Assembly: GCF_028640845.1 (NCBI RefSeq)
Contig: NC_080542.1
Span: 18,317,783 to 18,381,782, forward strand
Direction of reading: 5' to 3'
Source: Ahaetulla prasina
Lineage: Eukaryota; Chordata; Lepidosauria; Squamata; Colubridae
DNA length: 64,000 nucleotides
Positions 45,907-64,000 of the stretch are shown piece by piece (position 1 is the stretch's first letter; the number at the start of each line of letters is the position of its first letter). A program made the translations under genes and the position numbers. The notes under the pieces are model-generated. The model saw only the letters and a list, made by a program, of their open reading frames with translations, searched no databases and was not told the origin of the DNA.

Positions 45907-46004
45907 ACGATGGCTGAATTTCTATGCTTCTATGGAAGGAATATGACAAATTATCAGGCAAAGAATTTCATTCAGGAATAGTGGTCTTCTCCCAATTCGT
46001 AATA

Positions 46005-46225
46005 GCAATAACATTTAGACTTGTATACTGCCCCATAGTGCTTTATAGCATTCTCTGAGTCATTTACGATGTAAGCATTATTTGCATACTGTGCCCAAAA
46101 ATCTGGGTCCATCCTTGCATCCTCAGATGGATGGAAGGCTGAGTCAACCTTGAGTGCCTTCAGGATCGAAGTCCAAGCTTTGGCAGAATTTGCAGGCAAA
46201 TTTGCTTTTACTATGCCACCAGGGC
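46005..46225 (-). mobile_element. tRNA-derived SINE, degraded
   Basis: Contains 'ctgggtcc', 'gatggatggaaggctgagtcaacctt' and a weak B-box region on the minus strand. It lies directly after V2R-D, whose 3' flank differs from those of B, C and E. Confidence 0.6.
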
Positions 46226-46315
46226 TCTTAATGTAAGAAACTTCACATATATACAATATCAAGGAGAAAAAGGGTGCACAACGTTTTCTGTATTAAGACT
46301 TCTTTATCTTTGACT

Positions 46316-46345
46316 AATAAACTGGAAAATACATTCAGAAATAAA
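46316..46345 (+). promoter_or_regulatory. Candidate poly(A) signals of V2R-D
   Basis: Two AATAAA hexamers (46316-46321 and 46340-46345) about 410-440 bp after the stop, in flank sequence not shared with the other copies. Confidence 0.35.
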
Positions 46346-46378
46346 GTACTTGGGCTTTCCAGAACTGATCTTGTTTAT

Positions 46379-46825
46379 TAAAGAAGAGGGCCGTGAAAAT
46401 ATTTACAGACCCCTCGCATCCTGGACATAAATTGTTTCAACTCCTACTCTCAAAACGACGCTATAGAGCACTGCACAACAGAACAACTAGACACAAGAAT
46501 AGTTTTTTCCCGAAGGCCATCACTCTGCTAAACAAATAATTCCATCAACACTGTCAAACTATTTACTGAATCTGCACTACTATTAATCTTCTCATAGTTC
46601 CCATCACCAATCTCTTTCTATTTATGACTGTATGACTATAACTTGTTGCTGGCAATCCTTATGATTTATATTGATATATTGACCATCAATTGTGTTGTAA
46701 ATGTTGTACCTTGATGAACGTATCTGTTCTTTTATGTACACTGAGAGCATATGCACCAAGACAAATTCCTTGTGTGTCCAATCACACTTGGCCAATAAAA
46801 ATTCTATTCTATTCTATTCTATTAA
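46379..46825 (+). mobile_element. ATAGA-tailed (Snake1-type) LINE 3' end
   Basis: Starts in the RT C-terminus ([17 protein letters not shown], then LLSKRRYRALHN) and runs through the 3' UTR to (TTCTA)4-5. Confidence 0.85.
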
Positions 46826-47410
46826 GTAAGATTTTATCTCATTTATATTTTGACTGAGACTTAAACTTAGAATATCTTTACTGTCACTTTAAATTACACT
46901 AATCGGCATACATTAAAATGAAATTTCATTGCATACAGCTTCCATATGGTCATCACCTCCAATATACACTACATAAACATGACAAATAAATAAATAAACC
47001 ACTCACATACCCCATATATTATATGACACAGAGAAACAGCACAGTTTAGTTTGGATGCATAAATGGTACATGGCAAGAAAAATGAATCTTGCAGGTTTAC
47101 CAGACAGATGGCCTAGAGAACAAAGCTGTTAGAAAATCAGGTAGTCATCCTAAAAATACTTCAAAACCTCCTCCTGGAGGGGAGCAACAGAAATAGATCA
47201 TGAAGTGGGTGTGTGGGGTCTCTAACAATGCTTTGAGCGCTAAGCATATAGAGCTTATGAGCAGCATACTGAATAATGTGAAGCAAGCTTCCTATAAACT
47301 TCTTGGTTGTCCTTACCACTCTCTGTATTGACTTTCTATCTGAGGCGCTGCTACCACCAAACCAAAGAGTGATGCAGTTTGTTAAAACGATCTCAATCGT
47401 GCTTCTTTAA
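46826..47410 (-). mobile_element. L2/Rex1-type LINE 3' end, left copy
   Basis: The minus strand reads VLTNCITLWFGGSSASDRKS, IQRVVRTTKKFIGSLL and SIVRDPTHPLHDLFLLLPS, an L2/Rex1-type RT C-terminus, then a 3' UTR. A direct duplicate lies at 50322-50905. Confidence 0.75.
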
Positions 47411-47829
47411 AAAGTGGACAGGACAGAAAGAAAAAGATATGCTCTCCTCATCCAACACAGGAAATGCAGACACTGGTTTGCATGCTTCACTAAAAATGAT
47501 GTTTGGAGAAACTAAGTCACATTGTTAGTTGTCTGCACCCCAGATTGTCAGGCTGCCTCTGATTATATTTAGGAAAGAATACACCTTGACTTCATTTGCA
47601 AATAAAGAAAAGTACTTTTACTAAATACATCTGGACTGCAGCAGTATAAAGTTGGATCTGAGATAAAATATGGCTAACATTCCATAGACCCCCATTAGTC
47701 CCTCCTCTCCTCAGGAGGTCAGGCTGGTCTGGTCCAATGCCAGCTCCTTCTCGGCCCCATGGTAATCTTCTTCCGCTGGTCTCTAGCTGTTAATCATCTC
47801 AGGAATGTAGTCTCTGTTGAAAAGCCCTC
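47411..47829. other. Unassigned repeat sequence, duplicated at 50906-51325
   Basis: About 420 bp, no coding frame. It has the look of non-coding retroelement sequence ('tgtctgcaccccagattgtcagg...'), but I cannot name it. Confidence 0.5.
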
Positions 47830-47902
47830 ACTCTGCTAAACAAATAATTCCATCAACACTGTCAAACTATTTACTGAATCTGCACTACTATTAATCTTCT
47901 CA
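47830..47902 (+). mobile_element. ATAGA-tailed LINE scrap
   Basis: Short stretch of the Snake1-type LINE around its stop codon (CACTCTGCTAAACAAATAAT...), at the left duplication junction. Confidence 0.7.
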
Positions 47903-47948
47903 GAGGGCTGAAAAAGTTATTCTTGACCTGTCCTCACACTTTTGACCG

Positions 47949-48529
47949 TGTTGTGTCTCGTCCGATCTCACCACCACAGCCAGGGTCTGCTTATCTGCTT
48001 CCGAACGCTGAAGAATGTCTTAGCATGCCTCCCGGCCCCAGCCCTAGCTCCATGCCCAAACAGACTGAGGAGGGGGCATCTCCCAGCCCCAGCCCTGGCT
48101 CCATGCCCAGACAGGCTGAAGAAGAGCAAGTATCTCCAGCCCCCAGCTCTGGCTCCATGCCCAGGCAAACGGAGCAACTAGACCCCTCCCCCTCCTCCAC
48201 AGCATGTGAGCCTGAGGAAAGTCTATTACCAACAGCTGCCGATTGGAGTGACCCTCGCTTCAGAAGAATTGATAGGCGGCGGCGTCAGAAGGAAGGGAGG
48301 GGCAGGCCTGGATAAGTGCTGAGTCATGGAGCCACACCCCATGGCCTATATAAAGGATCTGCTTTCTGGCAGTCTCTGAGTTAGGCAAAGTCTAAACATA
48401 TCTTGCTGAAGTCACTTTTTGGTCTCCTGCCTGCCCTGAGGACTTTGCTAGGACTTTGGCAGAGCTGCAGAGGCACACCTGATTCGGATTTCCCTGACCC
48501 GGTCGTCAGCGGAGGAGTGGGACACGACA
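47949..48529 (+). mobile_element. Solo LTR (581 bp)
   Basis: Starts TGTTGTGTC and ends GACACGACA (short terminal inverted repeats, TG...CA). It is flanked by the 5-bp direct repeat GACCG (47944-47948 and 48530-48534). It has a TATA box (CCTATATAAAGG at about 48346). Upstream of that is a 130-codon open stretch (47923-48315) built of about three imperfect repeats with the core SMPRQ; this is probably fortuitous U3 sequence rather than a gene. No internal region remains. Confidence 0.85.
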
Positions 48530-48734
48530 GACCGGTCCTCATACCTACGACTGCACATTTTACATTTTGCGCCCTATCTTGTAACCGTGGTGAAGAGAAG
48601 CAGTTGTGAAATGAGTGACATGGTTGCAAAAAATGCTGCAATGGGCATTAATGTGAGGATGGTCATAAATGCGAGGACCGGTCAAAAGTGCGAGGACTGG
48701 TCAAAAATGACTTTTTTTAGCCCTCTGAGTAGTT

Positions 48735-48900
48735 TCAATGCCCATAGCCACACCCACCCAGTCACATGACCAGCCAGCCACGCCCATCTGGTCACATGAC
48801 CAGCCAGCCACACCTACCCAGTCACATGACCAGCTAGCCACACTCCAAAATAAGCCACGCCCACAGAACCGGTTGTTAAAAAAATTGAATCCCACCACTG
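48735..48900. repeat. Minisatellite (about 31-bp unit) ending in a hAT terminus
   Basis: Three to four units of 'cagtcacatgaccagccagccacrcc' type, then ACCGGTTGTT and TTGAATCCCACCACTG, the same end as the MITE at 13777-13912. The left end is not identified. Confidence 0.75.
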
Positions 48901-50117
48901 TGAGGGTTCCAGACAGGCGAGCTGCATTCTAGAATTGGTCTAGCAAATGTTTTATATGCTCTGGTTAGTAGTGTAGTGTTTTTGGAAAAGAAGCTACGCA
49001 GGATTAGGATTATCCCAACAATCTGGATCCTCATTTTACTCATTTTGGAAGGATGGAAGGCTGAGTCAACCTTGACCCTGGTGGGATTTGAACTGCCAAA
49101 CTGCAGGCAGCAGGCAGGCAGCAGAAGTAGGCTGCAGTACTGTACTCTAAACAGTGCGCCACTGTATACTTTTCTGAATAAGGCAAACGTACATGTCCAA
49201 GGATAATGATGCAAGATCAAATTAAGATTTACTCATCCGAGCTTTCAGATTTATGCTGGAGCCCATCTTCAGGAAATTTCTCTCTTCTGAAATACCTGCT
49301 TTGGGTTGTTATGTAAGTCATGTTTATGCTCTCTCCTCCTGTTGGCTGATTGGTGTGTTGATGACTGACAATTAACTTGTGCTACCAAGCCCTCGGCTCC
49401 TAAATCTTTGATAATCTGGTGGTAATTCAGTAAACATTGCAGTAAGCAATCTGGCATGATTTTTTTTTTTGACAAACCCACGTTGGCTTCTGGTTAGACT
49501 TTTTTGCCTCTAGGTGTTCACAGATTCATTCCTTGATTATCTTTTCCAGAATCTTCCCAGGGGAAGGCTGTGGTCAGGCTGATAGGTCTGAAGTTTCATA
49601 ACCTAGTTATGGTTTTTCCCTTTTGTGAAGATGGGAACTACATCGGCTATTTTCCAGTCTCTGCTAGTTCCCCACTACTCCAGGATTATTGAAAGATCTA
49701 GTTCAGTGGTCCTGAGATCATGTCTGCCAGTTCCTTCAGAAGCTTCGAGTGTAATCCATCTGGTCCTGATGATTTGAATTCATCTAGGGTGGACTTACTA
49801 TTTTCTTATCTATTTTAAATTGTATTCCTGATTTGTTTTTTATGGTTCTGTTTTTGATAGGTTGGGCTATTTATTCCTTTTGGGTAAAGATAGATGCAAA
49901 AAAGGAATTAAGCAATTCTTTCTCCCTGTTGTTCATCACTTGCCATTTTCTCTCATTGGTAGACCAATCATTTTCTTCACTTTTTCCTTTTTTTTACATG
50001 CTTTTAACATGTAAAGCATTTTTGGTCGCAAGATTTGGCGCCTTAGCTTTCCTGATTTCATCTTTGCAACCTTGGGTTATTTGTTGATATTCTACCTTAA
50101 TTGGGTGCCCATCTTTC
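48898..50117 (-). repeat. Duplicate of V2R-D intron 3 sequence
   Basis: Matches about 39978-41205 (LINE scrap, SINE at 49020-49195, CR1 minus-strand fragment 49320-50117) with small differences, about 8.9 kb downstream of its source and outside the gene. Confidence 0.85.
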
Positions 50118-50321
50118 CATTTATGACTGTATGACTATAACTTGTTGCTGGCAATCCTTATGATTTATATTGATATATTGACCATCAATTGTGTTGTAAA
50201 TGTTGTACCTTGATGAACGTATCTGTTCTTTTATGTACACTAAGAGCATATGCACCAAGACAAATTCCTTGTGTGTCCAATCACACTTGGCCAATAAAAA
50301 TTCTATTCTATTCTATTCTAT
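50118..50321 (+). mobile_element. ATAGA-tailed LINE 3' UTR
   Basis: 'tttatgactgtatgactataacttg' through (TTCTA)n. Same as 46620-46825. Confidence 0.85.
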
Positions 50322-51335
50322 TAAGTAAGATTTTATCTCATTTATATTTTGACTGAGACTTAAACTTAGAATATCTTTACTGTCATTTTAAATTACACTA
50401 ATCGGCATACATTAAAATGAAATTTCATTGCATACAGCTTCCATATGGTCATCACCTCCAATATACACTACATAAACATGACAAATAAATAAATAAATAC
50501 TCAGATACCCCATATATTATATGACACAGAGAAACAACACAGTTTAGTTTGGATGCATAAATGGTACATGGCAAGAAAAATGAATCTTGCAGGTTTACCA
50601 GACAGATGGCCTAGAGAACAAAGCTGTTAGAAAATCAGGTAGTCATCCTAAAAATACTTCAAAACCTCCTCCTGGAGGGGAGCAACAGAAATAGATCATG
50701 AAGTGGGTGTGTGGGGTCTCTAACAATGCTTTGAGCGCTAAGCATATAGAGCTTATAAGCAGCATCCTGAATAATGTGAAGCAAGCTTCCTATAAACTTC
50801 TTGGTTGTCCTTACCACTCTCTGTATTGACTTTCTATCTGAGGCGCTGCTACCACCAAACCAAAGAGTGATGCAGTTTGTTAAAACGATCTCAATCGTGC
50901 TTCTTTAAAAAGTGGACAGGACAGAAAGAAAAAGATATGCTCTCCTCATCCAACACAGGAAATGCAGACACTGGTTTGCATGCTTCACTAAAAATGATGT
51001 GTGGAGAAACTAAGTCACATTGTTAGTTGTCTGCACCCCAGATTGTCAGGCTGCCTCTGATTATATTTAGGAAAGAATACACCTTGACTTCATTTGCAAA
51101 TAAAGAAAAGTACTTTTACTAAATACATCTGGACTGCAGCAGTATAAAGTTGGATCTGAGATAAAATATGGCTAACATTCCATAGACCCCCATTAGTCCC
51201 TCCTCTCCTCAGGAGGTCAGGCTGGTCTGGTCCAATGCCAGCTCCTTCTCGGCCCCCATGGTAATCTTCTTCCGCTGGTCTCTAGCTGTTAATCATCTCA
51301 GGAATGTAGTCTCTGTTGAAAAGCCCTCACTCTAA
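50322..51335 (-). repeat. Direct duplicate of 46826-47840
   Basis: Offset 3496 bp, nearly identical, including the L2/Rex1-type LINE 3' end. Right of 51335 the sequence continues into older flank, whereas the left copy breaks into an ATAGA-tailed LINE scrap. Confidence 0.9.
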
Positions 51336-51539
51336 CATTCTTGCTGATTTCAACCGTTAATCACCCCTCCCTTTCTGTTATGTCAGACGATACTCTTAAA
51401 GGGCCCTCTTCCCTTACCCTGAATAGGACAGTAATACATCTTACATCCTTAAACTATTTTACATTACATAAATAACCCATTACATTCTAACTACTGAATA
51501 TAAATTTACAAAAATATGTGAGGATTGGAGTGGAGGCTG

Positions 51540-52290
51540 ACACAGATACTTAATATAATTGATCACTTCTACAGCTGCATCCTTGATTCTGAGTGGAGTA
51601 TGATATGCTGGTTCTTTCTAAACTCTGCAATGATCTCCTTGGTTTTATTAACATTTTGAACCAGGTTACTTTTATTGCACCAGACCATGAGAGCCTTCAC
51701 CTCTTTCCTATAAGCATCTTCATTGTTCTCCTAGATAAGACCCAACACTTCTGTATAATCCGCATACGTCACAATATAATTCCTATTAGATATGGCACAG
51801 CAGTTGTGGGTCATCAAGGTGAACAGGAATTGTTTCAAGACACAGCTCTGGGGGGAATCTGTACTCAAGCAGATGGAGTTGGAAACTATTCTTCCAACTC
51901 ACACAAATTGGGGGCTATCAATAAGGAAATCAAGTATCCGGTTACATAAAGGCGTATTAAAACCTACTAGGCTCAGTTTGTGGAGGAATGATTGTGTTGA
52001 GTGCTGAACTAAAATCTACAAACAGCATTTAGATATGTGTATTCTTCTACTCCAGGTTCACTAAGCTAAGATGAAGCACACACAAAAGTGCATCGTTTAT
52101 AGAATGGTTCTTCTGATTGGCAAGATGTAATGAGTCAAATGTAGGGGGAAGGCATGAAACCATATAGTCCTTTATCAGTTTCTCAAAACTCTTTATCATA
52201 ATGGAAGTGAGTGCAACTAGACAGTAATCATTAAGGCATGTGACGATAGTTTGGGGGAGGCACTGGTACAATGACAGCAGTCTTAAAACA
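51540..52290 (-). mobile_element. L2/Rex1-type LINE, RT fragment
   Basis: The minus strand (52271-52047) reads CLNDYCLVALTSIMIKSFEK, LIKDYM and SINDALLCVLHLSLVNLE, the start of an L2/Rex1-type RT. The remainder is badly broken. It probably belongs with the 3' end at 50905-50322. Confidence 0.7.
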
Positions 52291-52315
52291 TGTCAGCAAA
52301 GTTAGCAAAGAAGAG

Positions 52316-52769
52316 ATATGCACGTAACTGAATTAGGGGATTGTGAGATGAAAAGGGAGAATTTATCTGGATACAAATCAATCTCTTGCTCTTTTAATCA
52401 TCATTGCTTTCCTTAGATTTCGGTTCCCAAAATCTGTTATGATCCCAAGATAATTTTTTTCTTGTCTGATGAGGAGCGACAAAAGATGGCTTTGGATAAT
52501 ATAATTTCTTCAACTGAAAAAATAGTTGAATAGCTCTGGGAAAGAAGTTTGCCTACCTAATAATTATTAGAATTAATGAATTAAACTTGGTTTTTTGGGA
52601 AGCACAAAACTTAGGGAGACTTAACAGTTAACTTTACTATTAGCAATGCTTCATGAGGCTCAGCAGGTGGCATTATGAATGACTCAGATGATAATTATTG
52701 TAATCTACAATAATTAGTTATGCTTAAAACCAATAGAGAGTCTTGCATTGTTCCAGGCATAGTGTTGTG
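52316..52769 (+). promoter_or_regulatory. Candidate promoter region of V2R-E
   Basis: Homologous to the flanks upstream of V2R-C and V2R-D (AATTAATGAATTAAACTTGG, GGTGGCATTATGAAT). More diverged than C from D. Confidence 0.3.
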
Positions 52770-60230
<7,461 letters not shown>

Positions 60231-61390
60231 TACCTAAATTTCTCTGATTTGGATGAAAATTTTCCGAATTTTATTTAGAAATAATTGTCTTCTTCAATTT
60301 TTTAATTGCAATAGAATTTAGACTTGTATATAGACTTGTTAAATGGGTGACAGTGACCAAGGTTCAATCTGTCCAAACTGTCTTTCCCAGTGTAATTTTG
60401 TTAATTGTAAAGAAATGTTAGGTTAACCTTGATGAAGGAACAGACATCATGGGAGAGTAAAAAGTGAGAAAAAAATTCAGAGTAACCCCATTTTAATTCT
60501 GTTTAATTCATCTAGGATCAAAGAAGTTCAGGCAGGCTTTTAAGATAGCCCACAACAATAATGGTGCACCATTGCAATAAGACAAAAAATGAATCTGACT
60601 GAATACAGATAACAGCCTATATAAGTAATTCCCATGCTTTAGGGTAGTTAAAAGAATAGACATTTCCCACCACCCTCGGGTGTCCCTGGTCATGTTAGCA
60701 GTCATTCCAGTGGCAGCTTTCCCCTCTGTCTCAGCAGACGTTCGTTGTCATGACTTTGGTTCTCAGGCTGAGCCTGGTCAATGTTTTGTCTAGCAGGTTA
60801 AGGCACCACATTCCAAGACTTTCTTACTCCATTCCCTTCCCCCAAGAATGGCAACTGAGAAACAAAATAAAAGAAAGGACAGAGTCTGCCGAAGTCATTC
60901 TGACAGTTGACAGCTACATCCGGTGGGACTCAGGAGAAGAGTCTTCTCTACGGTGGCTCCCTCGCTTTGGATTATGATCCCCACAGAGAGTAAATTGTCC
61001 CCCATATTGATATTCTTTTACAAGGCCCTGAAGACCTGGTTTGCCAATGGGCATGGAGAACCCAGAGTGAGATGGGGCCTATCAAGTGGTTTATCTGATT
61101 GATTATAATCACCAGGATGATGGAGTCTATTGCTTTTATTGTTTATATATTGGTTTTGTATTTTTTAAGTTATCCAGAATCACTGAATGAGTGGGCAGCC
61201 ATAAAAATGTACATAAATAATGCAAACACAGCTATCCAGATGATGTCAATGTCCTGACTCAAGATCCATTCAAAACTCAATGAGGAGGAACAGAATCAGA
61301 TTACATGAGACTGTGGACCTGCAGCTTGAGATCCTCCTAGATCAGTAGTGGGATTCAAATCCTGGCGCTACCGGTTCGCTATTAGGAGCG
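60231..61390 (+). other. 3' flank of V2R-E, homologous to the V2R-B flank
   Basis: Follows 11642-13380 with deletions; the AT-rich stretch at 12235-12620 is absent. The poly(A) hexamer of B and C is AATACA here (about 60600). It includes the L2-type end at about 60890-61225 and a hAT-like start at 61350. Confidence 0.6.
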
Positions 61391-62592
61391 CGTGGGTGCA
61401 TAAATAAATAAATGGCCTCTTCCTACCAAAAGCCAGCATTTCTGTCCTCCAGAGGGCCTCCAGGGGGTAGGGAAGGCAGTTTTGGCCCCTCCCCCAGGCT
61501 CATAGAAAGGCTCTAGAGCCTGGAGAGAGTAAAAAATGGGCCTTTCCCACCCCTCCAGGCCCTCCTGAGGTAAAAAAAACCAGCCTATTTCCCTACTGTC
61601 GGTGGGCCCAGAAGCCCCAAAACTTAATTGGCTAGTGCACACATGCATGCTGGAGCTGAGCTCGCGTGCCCACCTATATGGCTATGCGAGCCACCTGTGC
61701 ATCCCCTAACATCCTAAATCTTATAGCAATGTTCCATGATCTAAAGTTCACAGAGAAGAGGAGATCAACCCAGTGGGATTCTCCTGGTTCTACCCAGTTG
61801 ATGTCAACCGGTAGCTGGGGCTATGGGAGGCTCCGCCCACCCTCCCAGACATTATCACGTCCTTTTTTTATGTGCTGTGCATGCGCAGAAGCTCCTGTGC
61901 ATGTGCGGAGTTGGCATGCTCCTGGAGATGGTTGCTCACATTTGCAAACTGGTTGTTATGATAAGTCAATACCACCCCCCTGGCTGCAAGCCCCAATCAA
62001 GTCACCATCTCCTCGCAGAAGATCCCAGCACCATGAGGTATGTGTGCCTGTTTGCTTGAGGCCGAGAAGGAGGATAAGACTTGGCAACTTTTCTGCTTCC
62101 CTCTCTTCTGTCACTAGCCAGGCAAGTGAGCAGTCTCCTGACTAGTGAAGCAAGTGTCCTCCCAGCTGGGCCATGCTAACATGTCCTGCCACGACCGCAG
62201 CCACAGCCTTGCTCGCTGTTGGACTCGCCAGCTCTGATGGTTGCAGCTATGTGGGCCCCCCCCCAGGTATGGTGAGTCCCGAATTGGGACTTTACAGCAT
62301 GCTTTTCACTCCAAGTAGCCCAGACTTTAAAACGTATGGCGGGGGTGGAGGAGCAATCCTTCTTAACAACCTCAAAATTGAGTTGCAAGTCTGGGTTTGC
62401 TGCACGAGAGCTGGAAGTCTGGTACTCCGGTGCACTCATTTCTGTTTTCCTCTATGACTGGCCTTGGAAAAAGCCTGCCCTCACAATCGCATGTCTGCAG
62501 CCAGATCTGGGCTTGCAGCTTTCGTGTGGGGAACTCAGGCTTGCAGCAACAGTTTTGAGCTTGTTAAGAAGGACCATTCCTCAGATCTTGGA
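61391..62592. other. Intergenic sequence without recognised genes
   Basis: More GC-rich than the surroundings. Short open stretches have no family features and broken context. Some text ('catgcgcagaagctcctgtgcatgtgcggag', ACCGGTAGC) resembles internal parts of the hAT MITEs. I see no gene. Confidence 0.45.
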
Positions 62593-64000
62593 GGTTAAAT
62601 GAAAATTTGTTTAGACATGAAGAAAATGTAAAGGAATGTAAAAGACAAATGAAATTTTTTTTTGTTATGAATATGTATAGGGGTACATCTATAGAAATGG
62701 TTTGGGATGCAAGTAAAGCATATATGAGGGGAATTTTAATATATATGAATAACAAACATAGACTTAAACAGCAGAAGCAGTGTATGGATTTAGAAGAGGA
62801 AATAAAAAAGAAAGAGCAATTACTCATACTTAATCCAGGAGATAAGAAAGTTAAAGAAACAATAAATATACTACGAGGGCAGTTTAACATGTTGATAGTA
62901 GATCAGGTGGCAACTAATTTACAATATGTTAAGCATAATACATTTTGTAATACTAATAAACCAGGCAGGTGGTTATCATATTCAATAAGAAAAAAACAGA
63001 AATCACGTACTATTGGAAAGATAGAATATAAAGGTAAAGAGGTATATCAACAGAATATGATCAAAAAAGCCTTTTTAGAATTTTATACAAAGTTATATGC
63101 TAGTGATTCAATTCAAGGTATAGATATAGATAAATATTTACAGGAAGAGAATACTGGTGAACTTACGCCAGAACAAAGGGAAGGACTGAATCAACCTATA
63201 ACTTCTGATGAAATTATCTTAGCAATTAAACAATTAAAAACAGGTAAAGCTCCAGGAACAGATGGATTAACTGCTGCCTATTATAAAAATTTACAGTTTG
63301 AGATGGTGGAACCGCTCAAGGATTTATTTAATAAAATTCAATCTGGAGGAGATATAACTCCTTCCTGGAGAACGGCTTTTTTTTTAATTTGCATTTATAT
63401 CCCGCCCTTCTCTGAAGACTCAGGGCGGCTTACACTATGTCAAGCAATAGTCTTCATCCATTTGTATATTATATACAAAGTCAACTTATTGCCCCCAACA
63501 GTCTGGGTCCTCATTTTACCTACCTTATAAAGGATGGAAGGCTGAGTCAACCTTGGGCCTAGTGGGACTTGAACCTGCAGTAATTGCAGGCAGTTGTATT
63601 AATAACAGACTGTCTTAGCAGTCAGAGCCACACAGAGCCCTTTTATTTCATTGATATCAAAGGAGGATCAAGACTGTAGTAAACCAGAAAACTATAGGCC
63701 AATATCACTTTTGAATACCGATTACAAGATTTTTGCTAAAATACTAGCAAATAGATTAATGTTAGTTATGCAACAAAGGATTCATAATGATCAATCAGGA
63801 TTTATAAAAGGGAGACAAATGAGAAATAATGCAAGACAAATTGTAAATTTATTGGAATATTTGAAAAGAAACAACCAAGTCCCGGCAGCGCTCTTTTTCT
63901 TGGATGTGGAGAAGGCATTTGATTGATTGAACTGGCAATTTTTATTTAAAATAATAGAAAAGATGCAGTTTGGGGAATATTTTATACAAGCAATTAGAGC
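62593..64000 (+). mobile_element. L1 LINE ORF2 fragment, split by a SINE, runs off the right edge
   Basis: 62593-63378 reads GILIYMNNKHRLKQQKQ, NKPGRWLSYSIRKKQ, LTPEQREGLNQPITSDEI and LKTGKAPGTDGLTAAYYKN, the linker and start of an L1 RT. After the SINE, 63645-64000 continues KPENYRPISLLNTDYKIFA, NDQSGFIKGRQMRNN and FFLDVEKAFD. A TGA follows at 63925, where Arg is usual. Otherwise the frame is well preserved, so this is a fairly young copy. Confidence 0.88.
63379..63645 (-). mobile_element. tRNA-derived SINE nested in L1
   Basis: Read on the minus strand: A-box-like GTGGCTCTGACTGCTAAGAC, B-box-like GGTTCAAGTCCCACT, then the body ending 'gccctgagtcttcagagaagggcgg' and a T-rich junction on the plus strand. 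It interrupts the L1 frame between WRTAF and the ISLISKE segment. Confidence 0.82.

Noticed and set aside
47923..48315. A possible host gene for a Pro/Ser-rich 130-residue protein
   Set aside because: It lies almost wholly inside a solo LTR with clear ends and target duplications, and other frames are open there too.
48600..48730. A possible CRISPR-like or regulatory repeat
   Set aside because: Loose repeats of GCGAGGACYGGTCAAAA belong to a dispersed repeat; there is no array, and a vertebrate genome would not carry CRISPR.
61666..62457. Candidate short genes at 61666-62145 and 62173-62457
   Set aside because: There are no family motifs, splice context or conservation; low-complexity composition and overlap with opposite-strand frames suggest chance.

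Overview
The window is vertebrate nuclear DNA, almost certainly from a snake, and most likely a colubroid. The only host genes I can support are vomeronasal type-2 receptors (V2R, class C pheromone GPCRs). They lie in a dense bed of squamate-type repeats: LINEs ending in (ATAGA)n/(TTCTA)n tails (the Snake1-type, microsatellite-seeding LINE), CR1 and L1 LINEs, tRNA-derived SINEs, hAT MITEs with 8-bp target duplications, Penelope-like elements, and solo LTRs. There is no bacterial or plasmid content, no CRISPR array and no rRNA or tRNA gene.

Layout. 1-7254: the 5' half (exons 1-3) of a divergent V2R on the minus strand (V2R-A), running off the left edge. Its introns hold a Penelope-like element arranged head to head. 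8149-11641: V2R-B (+), an intact 3' half (end of exon 3 to exon 6) whose 5' half is missing. 15644-23392: V2R-C (+), complete, six exons, 899 codons. 23393-32185: intergenic block with an L2-type LINE end, a Penelope-like element with a hammerhead-like motif, and a nearly complete CR1-superfamily LINE with an ATAGA-tailed LINE nested in its endonuclease domain. 32186-45906: V2R-D (+), complete, 896 codons, with introns inflated by L1, tandemly duplicated LINE/SINE units, a SINE and a solo LTR. 45907-52769: intergenic, with a second solo LTR of the same family and a direct duplication. 52770-60230: V2R-E (+), complete, 901 codons. 60231-64000: 3' flank, then an L1 fragment split by a SINE.

B, C, D and E are tandem duplicates that share exons, introns, old SINE and CR1 insertions, and flanks. 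Their seven-transmembrane exon is nearly identical; the ligand-binding exons have diverged more. Joining the exons at the sites given yields open frames in C, D and E. This works only if the donor of intron 1 (C, D, E) and of intron 4 (B, C, D, E) is GC rather than GT, so 7 of the 18 complete introns in the plus-strand array are GC-AG.

The receptors should each act as a plasma-membrane pheromone/peptide sensor of vomeronasal neurons: signal peptide, Venus-flytrap ligand domain (exons 1-4), cysteine-rich NCD3G linker (exon 5 and the start of exon 6), and seven membrane helices plus a short tail (exon 6). All positions and motifs were read by eye. Family names for repeats come from memory and were not searched.
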